From assembly GCA_947568835.1 (NCBI GenBank), contig CANOQG010000007.1, forward strand, positions 2,294,001 to 2,358,000: 64,000 nucleotides of DNA, given 5' to 3'. Position 1 is the stretch's first letter. Each line of letters opens with the position of its first letter. This DNA is from Protonemura montana. Lineage: Eukaryota; Arthropoda; Insecta; Plecoptera; Nemouridae. The notes beneath the pieces are model-generated. The model worked only from the letters and a program-made list of their open reading frames with translations, made no database searches and was not told the origin of the DNA. Position numbers and translations under genes: made by a program. Shown here one piece after another: positions 13,171-24,746 of this stretch.

Positions 13171-16100
13171 CCTGTCCCATGACCTGCTCTATGTCCTGCC
13201 CCATGTCTTGCCCCATGTCCCATGTCCTGCCCCATGTCCTGCCCCATGTCCTGCCCCATGTCCTTCCCTATGTCCTGTCCCATGTCCTGCCCCATGTCCT
13301 GCCCCATGTCCTGCTCCATGTCCTCCCCCTGTCCTGCCCCATGTCCCATGTCCTGCCCCATGTCCTGCTCCATGTCCTGCCCCATGTCCTGCCCCATGTC
13401 CCATGTTTTGCCTCATGTCCTGCCCCATGTCCTGCCCCATGTCCTGCCTCATGTCCTGCCCCATGTCCTGCCCCATGTCCTGCCCCATGTCCTGCCCCAT
13501 GTCCTGTCCCATGTCCTGCCCCATGTCATGCCCCATGTCCTGCCCCATGTCCTGCCCCATGTCCCATGTCCTGCCCCATGTCCTGCCCTTTGTCCTGTCC
13601 CATTTCCTGCCCCATGTCCTGCCCCATGTCCTGCCCCATGTCCTGCCCCATGTCCTGCCCCATGTCTTGCCCCATGTCCCATGTCCTGCCCCATGTCCTG
13701 CCCCATGTCCTGCCCCATGTCCTTCCCTATGTCCTGTCCCATGTCCTGCCCCATGTCCTGCCCCATGTCCTGCTCCATGTCCTCCCCCTGTCCTGCCCCA
13801 TGTCCCATGTCCTGCCCCATGTCCTGCCCCATGTCCTGCCCCATGTCCTGCCCTATGTCTTGTCCCATGTCCTGCCCCATGTCCTGCCCCATGTCCTGCC
13901 CTATGTCCTGCCCCATGTCTTGCCCCATGTCCCATGTCCTGCCCCATGTCCTGCCCCATGTCCTGCCCCATGTCCTGCCCTATGTCCTGCCCCATGTCCT
14001 GCCCCTTGTCCTTCCCCATGTCCTGCTCCTTGTCCTGCCCCATGTCCCATGTCCTGCCCCATTTCCTGCCCCATGTCCTGCCCCATGTCCTGCCCCATGT
14101 CCTGCCCCATGTCCTGTCCCATGTCCTGCCCCATGTCCTGCCCCATGTCCTGCCCCTAGTCCTGCCCTATGTCATGTCCCATGTCCTGCCCCATGTCCTG
14201 CCCCATGTCCTGTCCCATGTCCTGCCTCATGTCCTGCCCCATGTCCTGCCCTATGTCCTGCCCCATGTCCTGCCCCATGTCCTGCCCCATGTCCTGCCCT
14301 ATGTCCTGCCCCATGTCCTGCCCTATGTCCTGTCCCATGTCCTGCTCCATGTCCTGCCCCATGTCCTGCCCCATGTCCCATGTCCTGCCCCATGTCCTGC
14401 CCCATGTCCTGCCCCATGTCATGCCCCATGTCCTGCCCCATGTCCTGCCCCATGTCCCATAACCTGCCTCATGTCCTGCCCCTTGTCCTGTCCTATTTCC
14501 TGCCCCATGTCCTGCCCCATGTCCTGCCCCGTGTCCTGCCCCATGTCCTGCCCCATGTTCTGCCCCATGTCCTGCCCCATGTCTTGCCCCATGTCCCATG
14601 TCCTGCCCCATGTCCTGCCCCATGTCCTGCCCCATGTCCTTCCCTATGTCCTGTCCCATGTCCTGCCCCATGTCCTGCCCCATGTCCTGCCCCATGTCCT
14701 TCCCTATGTCCTGTCCCATGTCCTGCCCCATGTCCTGCCCCATGTCCTGCTCCATGTCCTCCCCCTGTCCAGCCCCATGTCCCATGTCCTGCCCCATGTC
14801 CTGCCACATGTCCTGCCCCATGTCCTGCCATATGTCCTGTCCCATGTCCTGCCCCATGTCCTGCCCTATGTCCTGCCCCATGTCCTGCCCCATGTCCTGC
14901 TCCATGTCCTGTTCCATGTCCTGCCCCATGTCCAATGTCTTGCCCCATATCCTGCCCTATGTCCTGCCCCATGTCCTGCCCCATGTCCTGCCCATGTCCT
15001 GTCCCATGTCCTGCCCCATGTCATGCCCCATGTCCTGCCCCATGTCCTGCCCCATGTCCTATGTCCTGCCCCATGTCCTGCCCCATGTCCTGTCCCATTT
15101 CCTGCCCCATGTCCTGCCCCATGTCCTGACCCATGTCCTGCCCCATGTCCTGCCCCATGTCCTGCCCCATGTCCTGCCCCATGTCCTGCCCCATGTCCCA
15201 TGTCCTGCCCCATGTCCTGCCCCTTGTCCTGTCCCATTTCCTGCCCCATGTCCTACCCCATGTCCTGCCCCATGTCCTGCCCCATGTCCTGCCCCATGTC
15301 CTGCCTCATGTCCTGCCCCATGTCTTGCCCCATGTCCCATGTCCTGCCCCATGTCCTGCCCCATGTTCTGCCCCATGTCCTGCCCTATGTCCTGTCTTAT
15401 GTCCTGCCCCATGTAATGCCCCATGTCCTGCTCCATGTCCTCCCCCTGTCCTGCCCTCTATCTTATGTCCAGCCCCATGTCCTGCCTCATGGCCTGCCCC
15501 ATGTCCTGCCCTATGTCCTGTCCCATGTCCTGCCCCATTTCCTGCCCCATGTCCTGCTCCATGTCCTGCCCCATGTCCTGCCCCATGTCCCGCTCCATGT
15601 CCTCCCCATGTCCTGCCTCATGTCCCATGTCCTGCCCCATGTCCTGCCCCATGTCCTGTCCCATGTCCTGCCCCATGTTTTGCCCCATGTCCTGTCCAAT
15701 GTCCTGCCCCATGTCCTGCCCCATGTCCTGCTCCATGTCCTCCCCCTGTCCTGCCCCATGTCCCATGTCCTGCCCCATGTCCTGCCCCATGTCCTGCCCC
15801 ATGTCCTGCCCTATGTCTTGTCCCATGTCCTGCCCCATGTCCTGCCCCATGTCCTGCCCTATGTCCTGCCCCATGTCTTGCCCCATGTCCCATGTCCTGC
15901 CCCATGTCCTGCCCCATGTCCTGCCCCATGTCCTGCCCTATGTCCTGCCCCATGTCCTGCCCCTTGTCCTGCCCCATGTCCTGCTCCATGTCCTGCCCCA
16001 TGTCCCATGTCCTGCCCCATTTCCTGCCCCATGTCCTGCCCCATGTCCTGTCCCATGTCCTGCCTCATGTCCTGCCCCATGTCCTGCCCTATGTCCTGCC

Positions 16101-16944
16101 CCATGCCCTGCCCCATGTCCTGCCCCATGTCCTGCCCTATGTCCTGCCCCATGTCCTGCCCTATGTCCTGTCCCATGTCCTGCTCCATGTCCTGCCCCAT
16201 GTCCTGTCCCATGTCCTGCCCCATGTCATGCCCCATGTCCTGCCCCATGTCCTGCCCCATGTCCCATGTCCTGCCTCATGTCCTGCCCCTTGTCCTGTCC
16301 TATTTCCTGCCCCATGTCCTGCCCCATGTCCTGCCCCGTGTCCTGCCCCATGTCCTGCCCCATGTTCTGCCCCATGTCCTGCCCCATGTCTTGCCCCATG
16401 TCCAATGTCCTGCCCCATGTCCTGCCCCATGTCCTGCCCCATGTCCTTCCCTATGTCCTGTCCCATGTCCTGCCCCATGTCCTGCCCCATGTCCTGCCCC
16501 ATGTCCTGCTCCATGTCCTTCCCCTGTCCAGCCCCATGTCCCATGTCCTGCCCCATGTCCTGCCACATGTCCTGCCCCATGTCCTGCCATATGTCCTGTC
16601 CCATGTCCTGCCCCATGTCCTGCCCTATGTCCTGCCCCATGTCCTGCCCCATGTCCTGCTCCATGTCCTGCCCCATGTCCTGCCCCATGTCCCATGTCTT
16701 GCCCCATATCCTGCCCTATGTCCTGCCCCATGTCCTGCCCCATGTCCTGCCCATGTCCTGTCCCATGTCCTGCCCCATGTCCTATGTCCTGCCCCATGTC
16801 CTGCCCCTTGTCCTGTCCCATTTCCTGCCCCATGTCCTGCCCTATGTCCTTTCCCATGTCCTGCCCCTTGTCCTGCACCATGTCCTGCTCCATGTCCTGC
16901 CCCATGTCCCATGTCCTGCCCCATTTCCTGCCCCATGTCCTGCC
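13171..16944 (+). repeat. Bridge block with a displaced type I HOR copy
   Basis: From about 13,440 to 15,700 this block matches about 22,820-25,030. TAG 14,157 pairs with 23,538 (offset 9,381), and TGA 15,127 and TAA 15,414 pair with 24,460 and 24,747 (offset 9,333). The 48-bp change comes from a local expansion near 14,640-14,710, where a CCTTCCCTATG unit is doubled with a 60-bp step. TAG to TGA is therefore 970 rather than 922 bp. From about 15,700 to 16,944 the landmarks thin out and the sequence is a mosaic of type I segments, including a CCCATGCCC unit near 16,100. I see nothing other than satellite here. Confidence 0.7.
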
Positions 16945-19552
16945 CCATGTCCTGCCCCATGTCCTGCCACATGTCCTGCCCCATGTCCTGCCCCATGTCC
17001 TGCCCTATGTCCTGGCCCATGTCCTGCCCCATGTCCTGCCCCATGTCCTGCCCATGTCCTGTCCCATGTCCTGCCCCATGTCATGCCCCATGTCCTGCCC
17101 TATGTCCTGCCCCATGTCCTATGTCCTGCCCCATGTCCTGCCCCTTGTCCTGTCACATTTCCTGCCCCATGTCCTGCCCTATGTCCTGTCCCATGTCCTG
17201 CCCCTTGTCCTGCCCCATGTCCTGCTCCATGTCCTGCCCCATGTCCCATGTCCTGCTCCATGTCCTTCCCCTGTCCAGCCCCATGTCCCATGTCCTGCCC
17301 CATGTCCTGCCACATGTCCTGCCCTATGTCCTGTCCCATGTCCTGCCCCTTGTCCTGCCCCATGTCCTGCTCCATGTCCTGCCCCATGTCCCATGTCCTG
17401 CTCCATGTCCTTCCCCTGTCCAGCCCCATGTCCCATGTCCTGCCCCATGTCCTGCCACATGTCCTGCCCCATATCCTGCCCCATGTCCTGCCCCATGTCC
17501 TGCCCTATGTCCTGTCTTATGTCCTGCCCCATGTAATGCCCCATGTCCTGCTCCATGTCCTCCCCCTGTCCTGCCCTATGTCTTATGTCCTGCCCCATGT
17601 CCTGCCCCATGTCCTGCCCCATGTCCCATGTCCTGCCCCATGTCCTGCCCTTTGTCCTGTCCCATTTCCTGCCCCATGTCCTGCCCCATGTCCTGCCCCA
17701 TGTCCTGCCCCATGTCCTGCCCCATGTCTTGCCCCATGTCCCATGTCCTGCCCCATGTCCTGCCCCATGTCCTGCCCCATGTCCTTCCCTATGTCCTGTC
17801 CCATGTCCTGCTTCATGTCCTGCCCCATGTCCTGCTCCATGTCCTCCCCCTGTCCTGCCCCATGTCCCATGTCCTGCCCCATGTCCTGCCCCATGTCCTG
17901 CCCCATGTCCTGCCCTATGTCTTGTCCCATGTCCTGCCCAATGTCCTGCCCCATGTCCTGCCCTATGTCCTGCCCCTTGTCTTGCCCCATGTCCCATGTC
18001 CTGCCCCATGTCCTGCCCCATGTCCTGCCCCATGTCCTGCCCTATGTCCTGCCCCATGTCCTGTCCCATTTCCTGCCCCATGTCCTGCCCTATGTCCTGT
18101 CCCATGTCCTGCCCCTTGTCCTGCACCATGTCCTGCTCCATGTCCTGCCCCATGTCCCATGTCCTGCCCCATTTCCTGCCCCATGTCCTGCCCCATGTCC
18201 TGCCCGATGTCCTGCCACATGTCCTGCCCCATGTCCTGCCCCATGTCCTGCCCTATGTCCTGGCCCATGTCCTGCCCCATGTCCTGCCCCATGTCCTGCC
18301 CATGTCCTGTCCCATGTCCTGCCCCATGTCATGCCCCATGTCCTGCCCTATGTCCTGCCCCATGTCCTATGTCCTGCCCCATGTCCTGCCCCTTGTCCTG
18401 TCACATTTCCTGCCCCATGTCCTGCCCTATGTCCTTTCCCATGTCCTGCCCCTTGTCCTGCCCCATGTCCTGCTCCATGTCCTGCCCCATGTCCCATGTC
18501 CTGCTCCATGTCCTTCCCCTGTCCAGCCCCATGTCCCATGTCCTGCCCCATGTCCTGCCACATGTCCTGCCCTATGTCCTGTCCCATGTCCTGCCCCTTG
18601 TCCTGCCCCATGTCCTGCTCCATGTCCTGCCCCATGTCCCATGTCCTGCTCCATGTCCTTCCCCTGTCCAGCCCCATGTCCCATGTCCTGCCCCATGTCC
18701 TGCCACATGTCCTGCCCCATATCCAGCCCCATGTCCTGCCCCATGTCCTGCCCTATGTCCTGTCTTATGTCCTGCCCCATGTAATGCCCCATGTCCTGCT
18801 CCATGTCCTCCCCCTGTCCTGCCCTATGTCTTATGTCCTGCCCCATGTCCTGCCTCATGGCCTGCCCCATGTCCTGCCCTATGTCCTGTCCCATGTCCTG
18901 CCCCATTTCCTGCCCCATGTCCTGCTCCATGTCCTGCCCCATGTCCTGCCCCATGTCCCGCTCCATGTCCTCCCCCTGTCCTGCCTCATGTCCCATGTCC
19001 TGCCCCATGTCCTGCCCCATGTCCTGCCCCATGTCCTGCCCCATGTCCTGTTTCATGTCCTGCCCCATGTTTTGCCCCATGTCCTGTCCAATGTCCTGCC
19101 TCATGTCCTGCCCCATGTCCTGCCCCATGTCCTGCCCCATGTCCTGCCCCATGTCCTGTCCCATGTCCTGCCCCATGTCATGCCCCATGTCCTGCCCCAT
19201 GTCCTGCCCCATGTCCCATGTCCTGCCCCATGTCCTGCCCTTTGTCCTGTCCCATTTCCTGCCCCATGTCCTGCCCCATGTCCTGCCCCATGTCCTGCCC
19301 CATGTCCTGCCCCATGTCTTGCCCCATGTCCCATGTCCTGCCCCATGTCCTGCCCCATGTCCTGCCCCATGTCCTTCCCTATGTCCTGTCCCATGTCCTG
19401 CCCCATGTCCTGCCCCATGTCCTGCTCCATGTCCTCCCCCTGTCCTGCCCCATGTCCCATGTCCTGCCCCATGTCCTGCCCCATGTCCTGCCCCATGTCC
19501 TGCCCTATGTCTTGTCCCATGTCCTGCCCAATGTCCTGCCCCATGTCCTGCC
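16945..19552 (+). repeat. 2,608-bp tandem duplication, copy 1
   Basis: TAA landmarks at 17,534 and 18,782 recur at 20,142 and 21,390, exactly 2,608 bp on. The left edge is near 16,945, where a shared CCACATG unit begins, and the right edge is near 19,552. Inside, an earlier 1,248-bp step (104 times 12) relates 17,100-17,536 to 18,348-18,784. Between TAA landmarks 17,536 and 18,784, one reading frame differs from the second copy by about two residues in 413 codons, so the event looks recent. The CTGTCCAGCCCC unit is frequent here. Confidence 0.82.
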
Positions 19553-22160
19553 CCATGTCCTGCCCCATGTCCTGCCACATGTCCTGCCCCATGTCCTGCC
19601 CCATGTCCTGCCCTATGTCCTGGCCCATGTCCTGCCCCATGTCCTGCCCCATGTCCTGCCCATGTCCTGTCCCATGTCCTGCCCCATGTCATGCCCCATG
19701 TCCTGCCCTATGTCCTGCCCCATGTCCTATGTCCTGCCCCATGTCCTGCCCCTTGTCCTGTCACATTTCCTGCCCCATGTCCTGCCCTATGTCCTGTCCC
19801 ATGTCCTGCCCCTTGTCCTGCCCCATGTCCTGCTCCATGTCCTGCCCCATGTCCCATGTCCTGCTCCATGTCCTTCCCCTGTCCAGCCCCATGTCCCATG
19901 TCCTGCCCCATGTCCTGCCACATGTCCTGCCCTATGTCCTGTCCCATGTCCTGCCCCTTGTCCTGCCCCATGTCCTGCTCCATGTCCTGCCCCATGTCCC
20001 ATGTCCTGCTCCATGTCCTTCCCCTGTCCAGCCCCATGTCCCATGTCCTGCCCCATGTCCTGCCACATGTCCTGCCCCATATCCTGCCCCATGTCCTGCC
20101 CCATGTCCTGCCCTATGTCCTGTCTTATGTCCTGCCCCATGTAATGCCCCATGTCCTGCTCCATGTCCTCCCCCTGTCCTGCCCTATGTCTTATGTCCTG
20201 CCCCATGTCCTGCCCCATGTCCTGCCCCATGTCCCATGTCCTGCCCCATGTCCTGCCCTTTGTCCTGTCCCATTTCCTGCCCCATGTCCTGCCCCATGTC
20301 CTGCCCCATGTCCTGCCCCATGTCCTGCCCCATGTCTTGCCCCATGTCCCATGTCCTGCCCCATGTCCTGCCCCATGTCCTGCCCCATGTCCTTCCCTAT
20401 GTCCTGTCCCATGTCCTGCTTCATGTCCTGCCCCATGTCCTGCTCCATGTCCTCCCCCTGTCCTGCCCCATGTCCCATGTCCTGCCCCATGTCCTGCCCC
20501 ATGTCCTGCCCCATGTCCTGCCCTATGTCTTGTCCCATGTCCTGCCCAATGTCCTGCCCCATGTCCTGCCCTATGTCCTGCCCCTTGTCTTGCCCCATGT
20601 CCCATGTCCTGCCCCATGTCCTGCTTCATGTCCTGCCCCATGTCCTGCCCTATGTCCTGCCCCATGTCCTGTCCCATTTCCTGCCCCATGTCCTGCCCTA
20701 TGTCCTGTCCCATGTCCTGCCCCTTGTCCTGCACCATGTCCTGCTCCATGTCCTGCCCCATGTCCCATGTCCTGCCCCATTTCCTGCCCCATGTCCTGCC
20801 CCATGTCCTGCCCCATGTCCTGCCACATGTCCTGCCCCATGTCCTGCCCCATGTCCTGCCCTATGTCCTGGCCCATGTCCTGCCCCATGTCCTGCCCCAT
20901 GTCCTGCCCATGTCCTGTCCCATGTCCTGCCCCATGTCATGCCCCATGTCCTGCCCTATGTCCTGCCCCATGTCCTATGTCCTGCCCCATGTCCTGCCCC
21001 TTGTCCTGTCACATTTCCTGCCCCATGTCCTGCCCTATGTCCTTTCCCATGTCCTGCCCCTTGTCCTGCCCCATGTCCTGCTCCATGTCCTGCCCCATGT
21101 CCCATGTCCTGCTCCATGTCCTTCCCCTGTCCAGCCCCATGTCCCATGTCCTGCCCCATGTCCTGCCACATGTCCTGCCCTATGTCCTGTCCCATGTCCT
21201 GCCCCTTGTCCTGCCCCATGTCCTGCTCCATGTCCTGCCCCATGTCCCATGTCCTGCTCCATGTCCTTCCCCTGTCCAGCCCCATGTCCCATGTCCTGCC
21301 CCATGTCCTGCCACATGTCCTGCCCCATATCCAGCCCCATGTCCTGCCCCATGTCCTGCCCTATGTCCTGTCTTATGTCCTGCCCCATGTAATGCCCCAT
21401 GTCCTGCTCCATGTCCTCCCCCTGTCCTGCCCTATGTCTTATGTCCTGCCCCATGTCCTGCCTCATGGCCTGCCCCATGTCCTGCCCTATGTCCTGTCCC
21501 ATGTCCTGCCCCATTTCCTGCCCCATGTCCTGCTCCATGTCCTGCCCCATGTCCTGCCCCATGTCCCGCTCCATGTCCTCCCCCTGTCCTGCCTCATGTC
21601 CCATGTCCTGCCCCATGTCCTGCCCCATGTCCTGCCCCATGTCCTGCCCCATGTCCTGTTTCATGTCCTGCCCCATGTTTTGCCCCATGTCCTGTCCAAT
21701 GTCCTGCCTCATGTCCTGCCCCATGTCCTGCCCCATGTCCTGCCCCATGTCCTGCCCCATGTCCTGTCCCATGTCCTGCCCCATGTCATGCCCCATGTCC
21801 TGCCCCATGTCCTGCCCCATGTCCCATGTCCTGCCCCATGTCCTGCCCTTTGTCCTGTCCCATTTCCTGCCCCATGTCCTGCCCCATGTCCTGCCCCATG
21901 TCCTGCCCCATGTCCTGCCCCATGTCTTGCCCCATGTCCCATGTCCTGCCCCATGTCCTGCCCCATGTCCTGCCCCATGTCCTTCCCTATGTCCTGTCCC
22001 ATGTCCTGCCCCATGTCCTGCCCCATGTCCTGCTCCATGTCCTCCCCCTGTCCTGCCCCATGTCCCATGTCCTGCCCCATGTCCTGCCCCATGTCCTGCC
22101 CCATGTCCTGCCCTATGTCTTGTCCCATGTCCTGCCCAATGTCCTGCCCCATGTCCTGCC
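19553..22160 (+). repeat. 2,608-bp tandem duplication, copy 2
   Basis: This is the direct repeat of the preceding 2,608 bp, including the internal 1,248-bp step (20,142 to 21,390). Private changes include a CTTCATG unit near 20,630 where copy 1 has CCCCATG, and CCCCATG near 20,816 where copy 1 has CCCGATG (a CpG). The match breaks near 22,160, where a CCTATG unit is followed by a CTTGTCTTG segment that belongs to the type I HOR. The last 770 bp overlap the first type I copy, because the duplication junction cuts through that unit. Confidence 0.8.
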
Positions 22161-24746
22161 CTATGTCCTGCCCCTTGTCTTGCCCCATGTCCCATGTCCT
22201 GCCCCATGTCCTGCCCCATGTCCTGCCCCATGTCCTGCCCTATGTCCTGCCCCATGTCCTGCCCCATGTCCTGCTCCATGTCCTGCCCCATGTCCTGCCC
22301 CATGTCCCATGTCATGCCCCATGTCCTGCCCCATGTCCTGCCCCATGTCCTGTCCCATGACCTGCTCTATGTCCTGCCCCATGTCTTGCCCCATGTCCCA
22401 TGTCCTGCCTCATGTCCTGCCCCATGTCCTGCCCCATGTCCTGCCCCATGTCCTGCCCCATGTCCTGCCCCATGTCCTGCCCTATGTCCTGCCCCATGTC
22501 CTGCCCCATGTCCTGCCCTATGTCCTGTCCCATGTCCTGTCCCATGTCATGTCCCATGTCCTGCTCCATGTCCTCCCCCTGTCCTGCCCTATGTCTTATG
22601 TCCTGCCCCATGTCCTGCCTCATGGCCTGCCCCATGTCCTGCCCTACGTCCTGTCCCATGTCCTGCCCCATTTCCTGCCCCATATCCTGCTCCATGTCCT
22701 GCCCCATGTCCTGCCCCATGTCCCGCTCCATGTCCTCCCCCTGTCCTGCCTCATGTCCCATGTCCTGTCCCATGTCCTGTCCCATGTCCTGCCCCATGTT
22801 TTGCCCCATGTCCTGTCCAATGTCCTGCCTCATGTCCTGCCCCATGTCCTGCCCCATGTCCTGCCCCATGTCCTGCCCCATGTCCTGTCCCATGTCCTGC
22901 CCCATGTCATGCCCCATGTCCTGCCCCATGTCCTGCCCCATGTCCCATGTCCTGCCCCATGTCCTGCCCTTTGTCCTGTCCCATTTCCTGCCCCATGTCC
23001 TGCCCCATGTCCTGCCCCATGTCCTGCCCCATGTCCTGCCCCATGTCTTGCCCCATGTCCCATGTCCTGCCCCATGTCCTGCCCCATGTCCTGCCCCATG
23101 TCCTTCCCTATGTCCTGTCCCATGTCCTGCCCCATGTCCTGCCCCATGTCCTGCTCCATGTCCTCCCCCTGTCCTGCCCCATGTCCCATGTCCTGCCCCA
23201 TGTCCTGCCCCATGTCCTGCCCCATGTCCTGCCCTATGTCTTGTCCCATGTCCTGCCCCATGTCCTGCCCCATGTCCTGCCCTATGTCCTGCCCCATGTC
23301 TTGCCCCATGTCCCATGTCCTGCCCCATGTCCTGCCCCATGTCCTGCCCCATGTCCTGCCCTATGTCCTGCCCCATGTCCTGCCCCTTGTCCTTCCCCAT
23401 GTCCTGCTCCTTGTCCTGCCCCATGTCCCATGTCCTGCCCCATTTCCTGCCCCATGTCCTGCCCCATGTCCTGCCCCATGTCCTGCCCCATGTCCTGTCC
23501 CATGTCCTGCCCCATGTCCTGCCCCATGTCCTGCCCCTAGTCCTGCCCTATGTCATGTCCCATGTCCTGCCCCATGTCCTGCCCCATGTCCTGTCCCATG
23601 TCCTGCCTCATGTCCTGCCCCATGTCCTGCCCTATGTCCTGCCCCATGTCCTGCCCCAAGTCCTGCCCCATGTCCTGCCCTATGTCCTGCCCCATGTCCT
23701 GCCCTATGTCCTGTCCCATGTCCTGCTCCATGTCCTGCCCCATGTCCTGCCCCATGTCCCATGTCCTGCCCCATGTCCTGCCCCATGTCCTGCCCCATGT
23801 CATGCCCCATGTCCTGCCCCATGTCCTGCCCCATTTCCTATGTCCTGCCTCATGTCCTGCCCCTTGTCCTGTCCTATTTCCTGCCCCATGTCCTGCCCCA
23901 TGTCCTGCCCCGTGTCCTGCCCCATGTCCTGCCCCATGTTCTGCCCCATGTCCTGCCCCATGTCTTGCCCCATGTCCCATGTCCTGCCCCATGTCCTGCC
24001 CCATGTCCAGCCCCATGTCCTTCCCTATGTCCTGTCCCATGTCCTGCCCCATGTCCTGCCCCATGTCCTGCCCCATGTCCTGCTCCATGTCCTTCCCCTG
24101 TCCAGCCCCATGTCCCATGTCCTGCCCCATGTCCTGCCACATGTCCTGCCCCATGTCCTGCCATATGTCCTGTCCCATGTCCTGCCCCATGTCCTGCCCT
24201 ATGTCCTGCCCCATGTCCTGCCCCATGTCCTGCTCCATGTCCTGCCCCATGTCCTGCCCCATGTCCAATGTCTTGCCCCATATCCTGCCCTATGTCCTGC
24301 CCCATGTCCTGCCCCATGTCCTGCCCATGTCCTGTCCCATGTCCTGCCCCATGTCATGCCCCATGTCCTGCCCCATGTCCTGCCCCATGTCCTATGTCCT
24401 GCCCCATGTCCTGCCCCTTGTCCTGTCCCATTTCCTGCCCCATGTCCTGCCCCATGTCCTGACCCATGTCCTGCCCCATGTCCTGCCCCATGTCCTGCCC
24501 CATGTCCTGCCCCATGTCCTGCCCCATGTCCCATGTCCTGCCCCATGTCCTGCCCCTTGTCCTGTCCCATTTCCTGCCCCATGTCCTACCCCATGTCCTG
24601 CCCCATGTCCTGCCCCATGTCCTGCCCCATGTCCTGCCTCATGTCCTGCCCCATGTCTTGCCCCATGTCCCATGTCCTGCCCCATGTCCTGCCCCATGTT
24701 CTGCCCCATGTCCTGCCCTATGTCCTGTCTTATGTCCTGCCCCATG
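21390..24746 (+). repeat. Type I HOR, copy a (3,357 bp)
   Basis: Counted TAA to TAA, this copy holds a TGA in a CCATGACCTG unit at 22,358, TAG at 23,538 and TGA at 24,460. It is 24 bp (two units, around a CTGTTTCATG variant near 21,660) longer than the next two copies. TAG-TGA is 922 bp and TGA-TAA is 287 bp, as in all full type I copies. It also matches 32,649-36,004 at offset 11,259. Confidence 0.85.

Noticed and set aside
16741-22400. Mobile element or retroelement insertion in the landmark-poor central part
   Set aside because: Every base checked still fits the 12-bp unit and its variants; no terminal repeats, target duplications or foreign sequence are seen.
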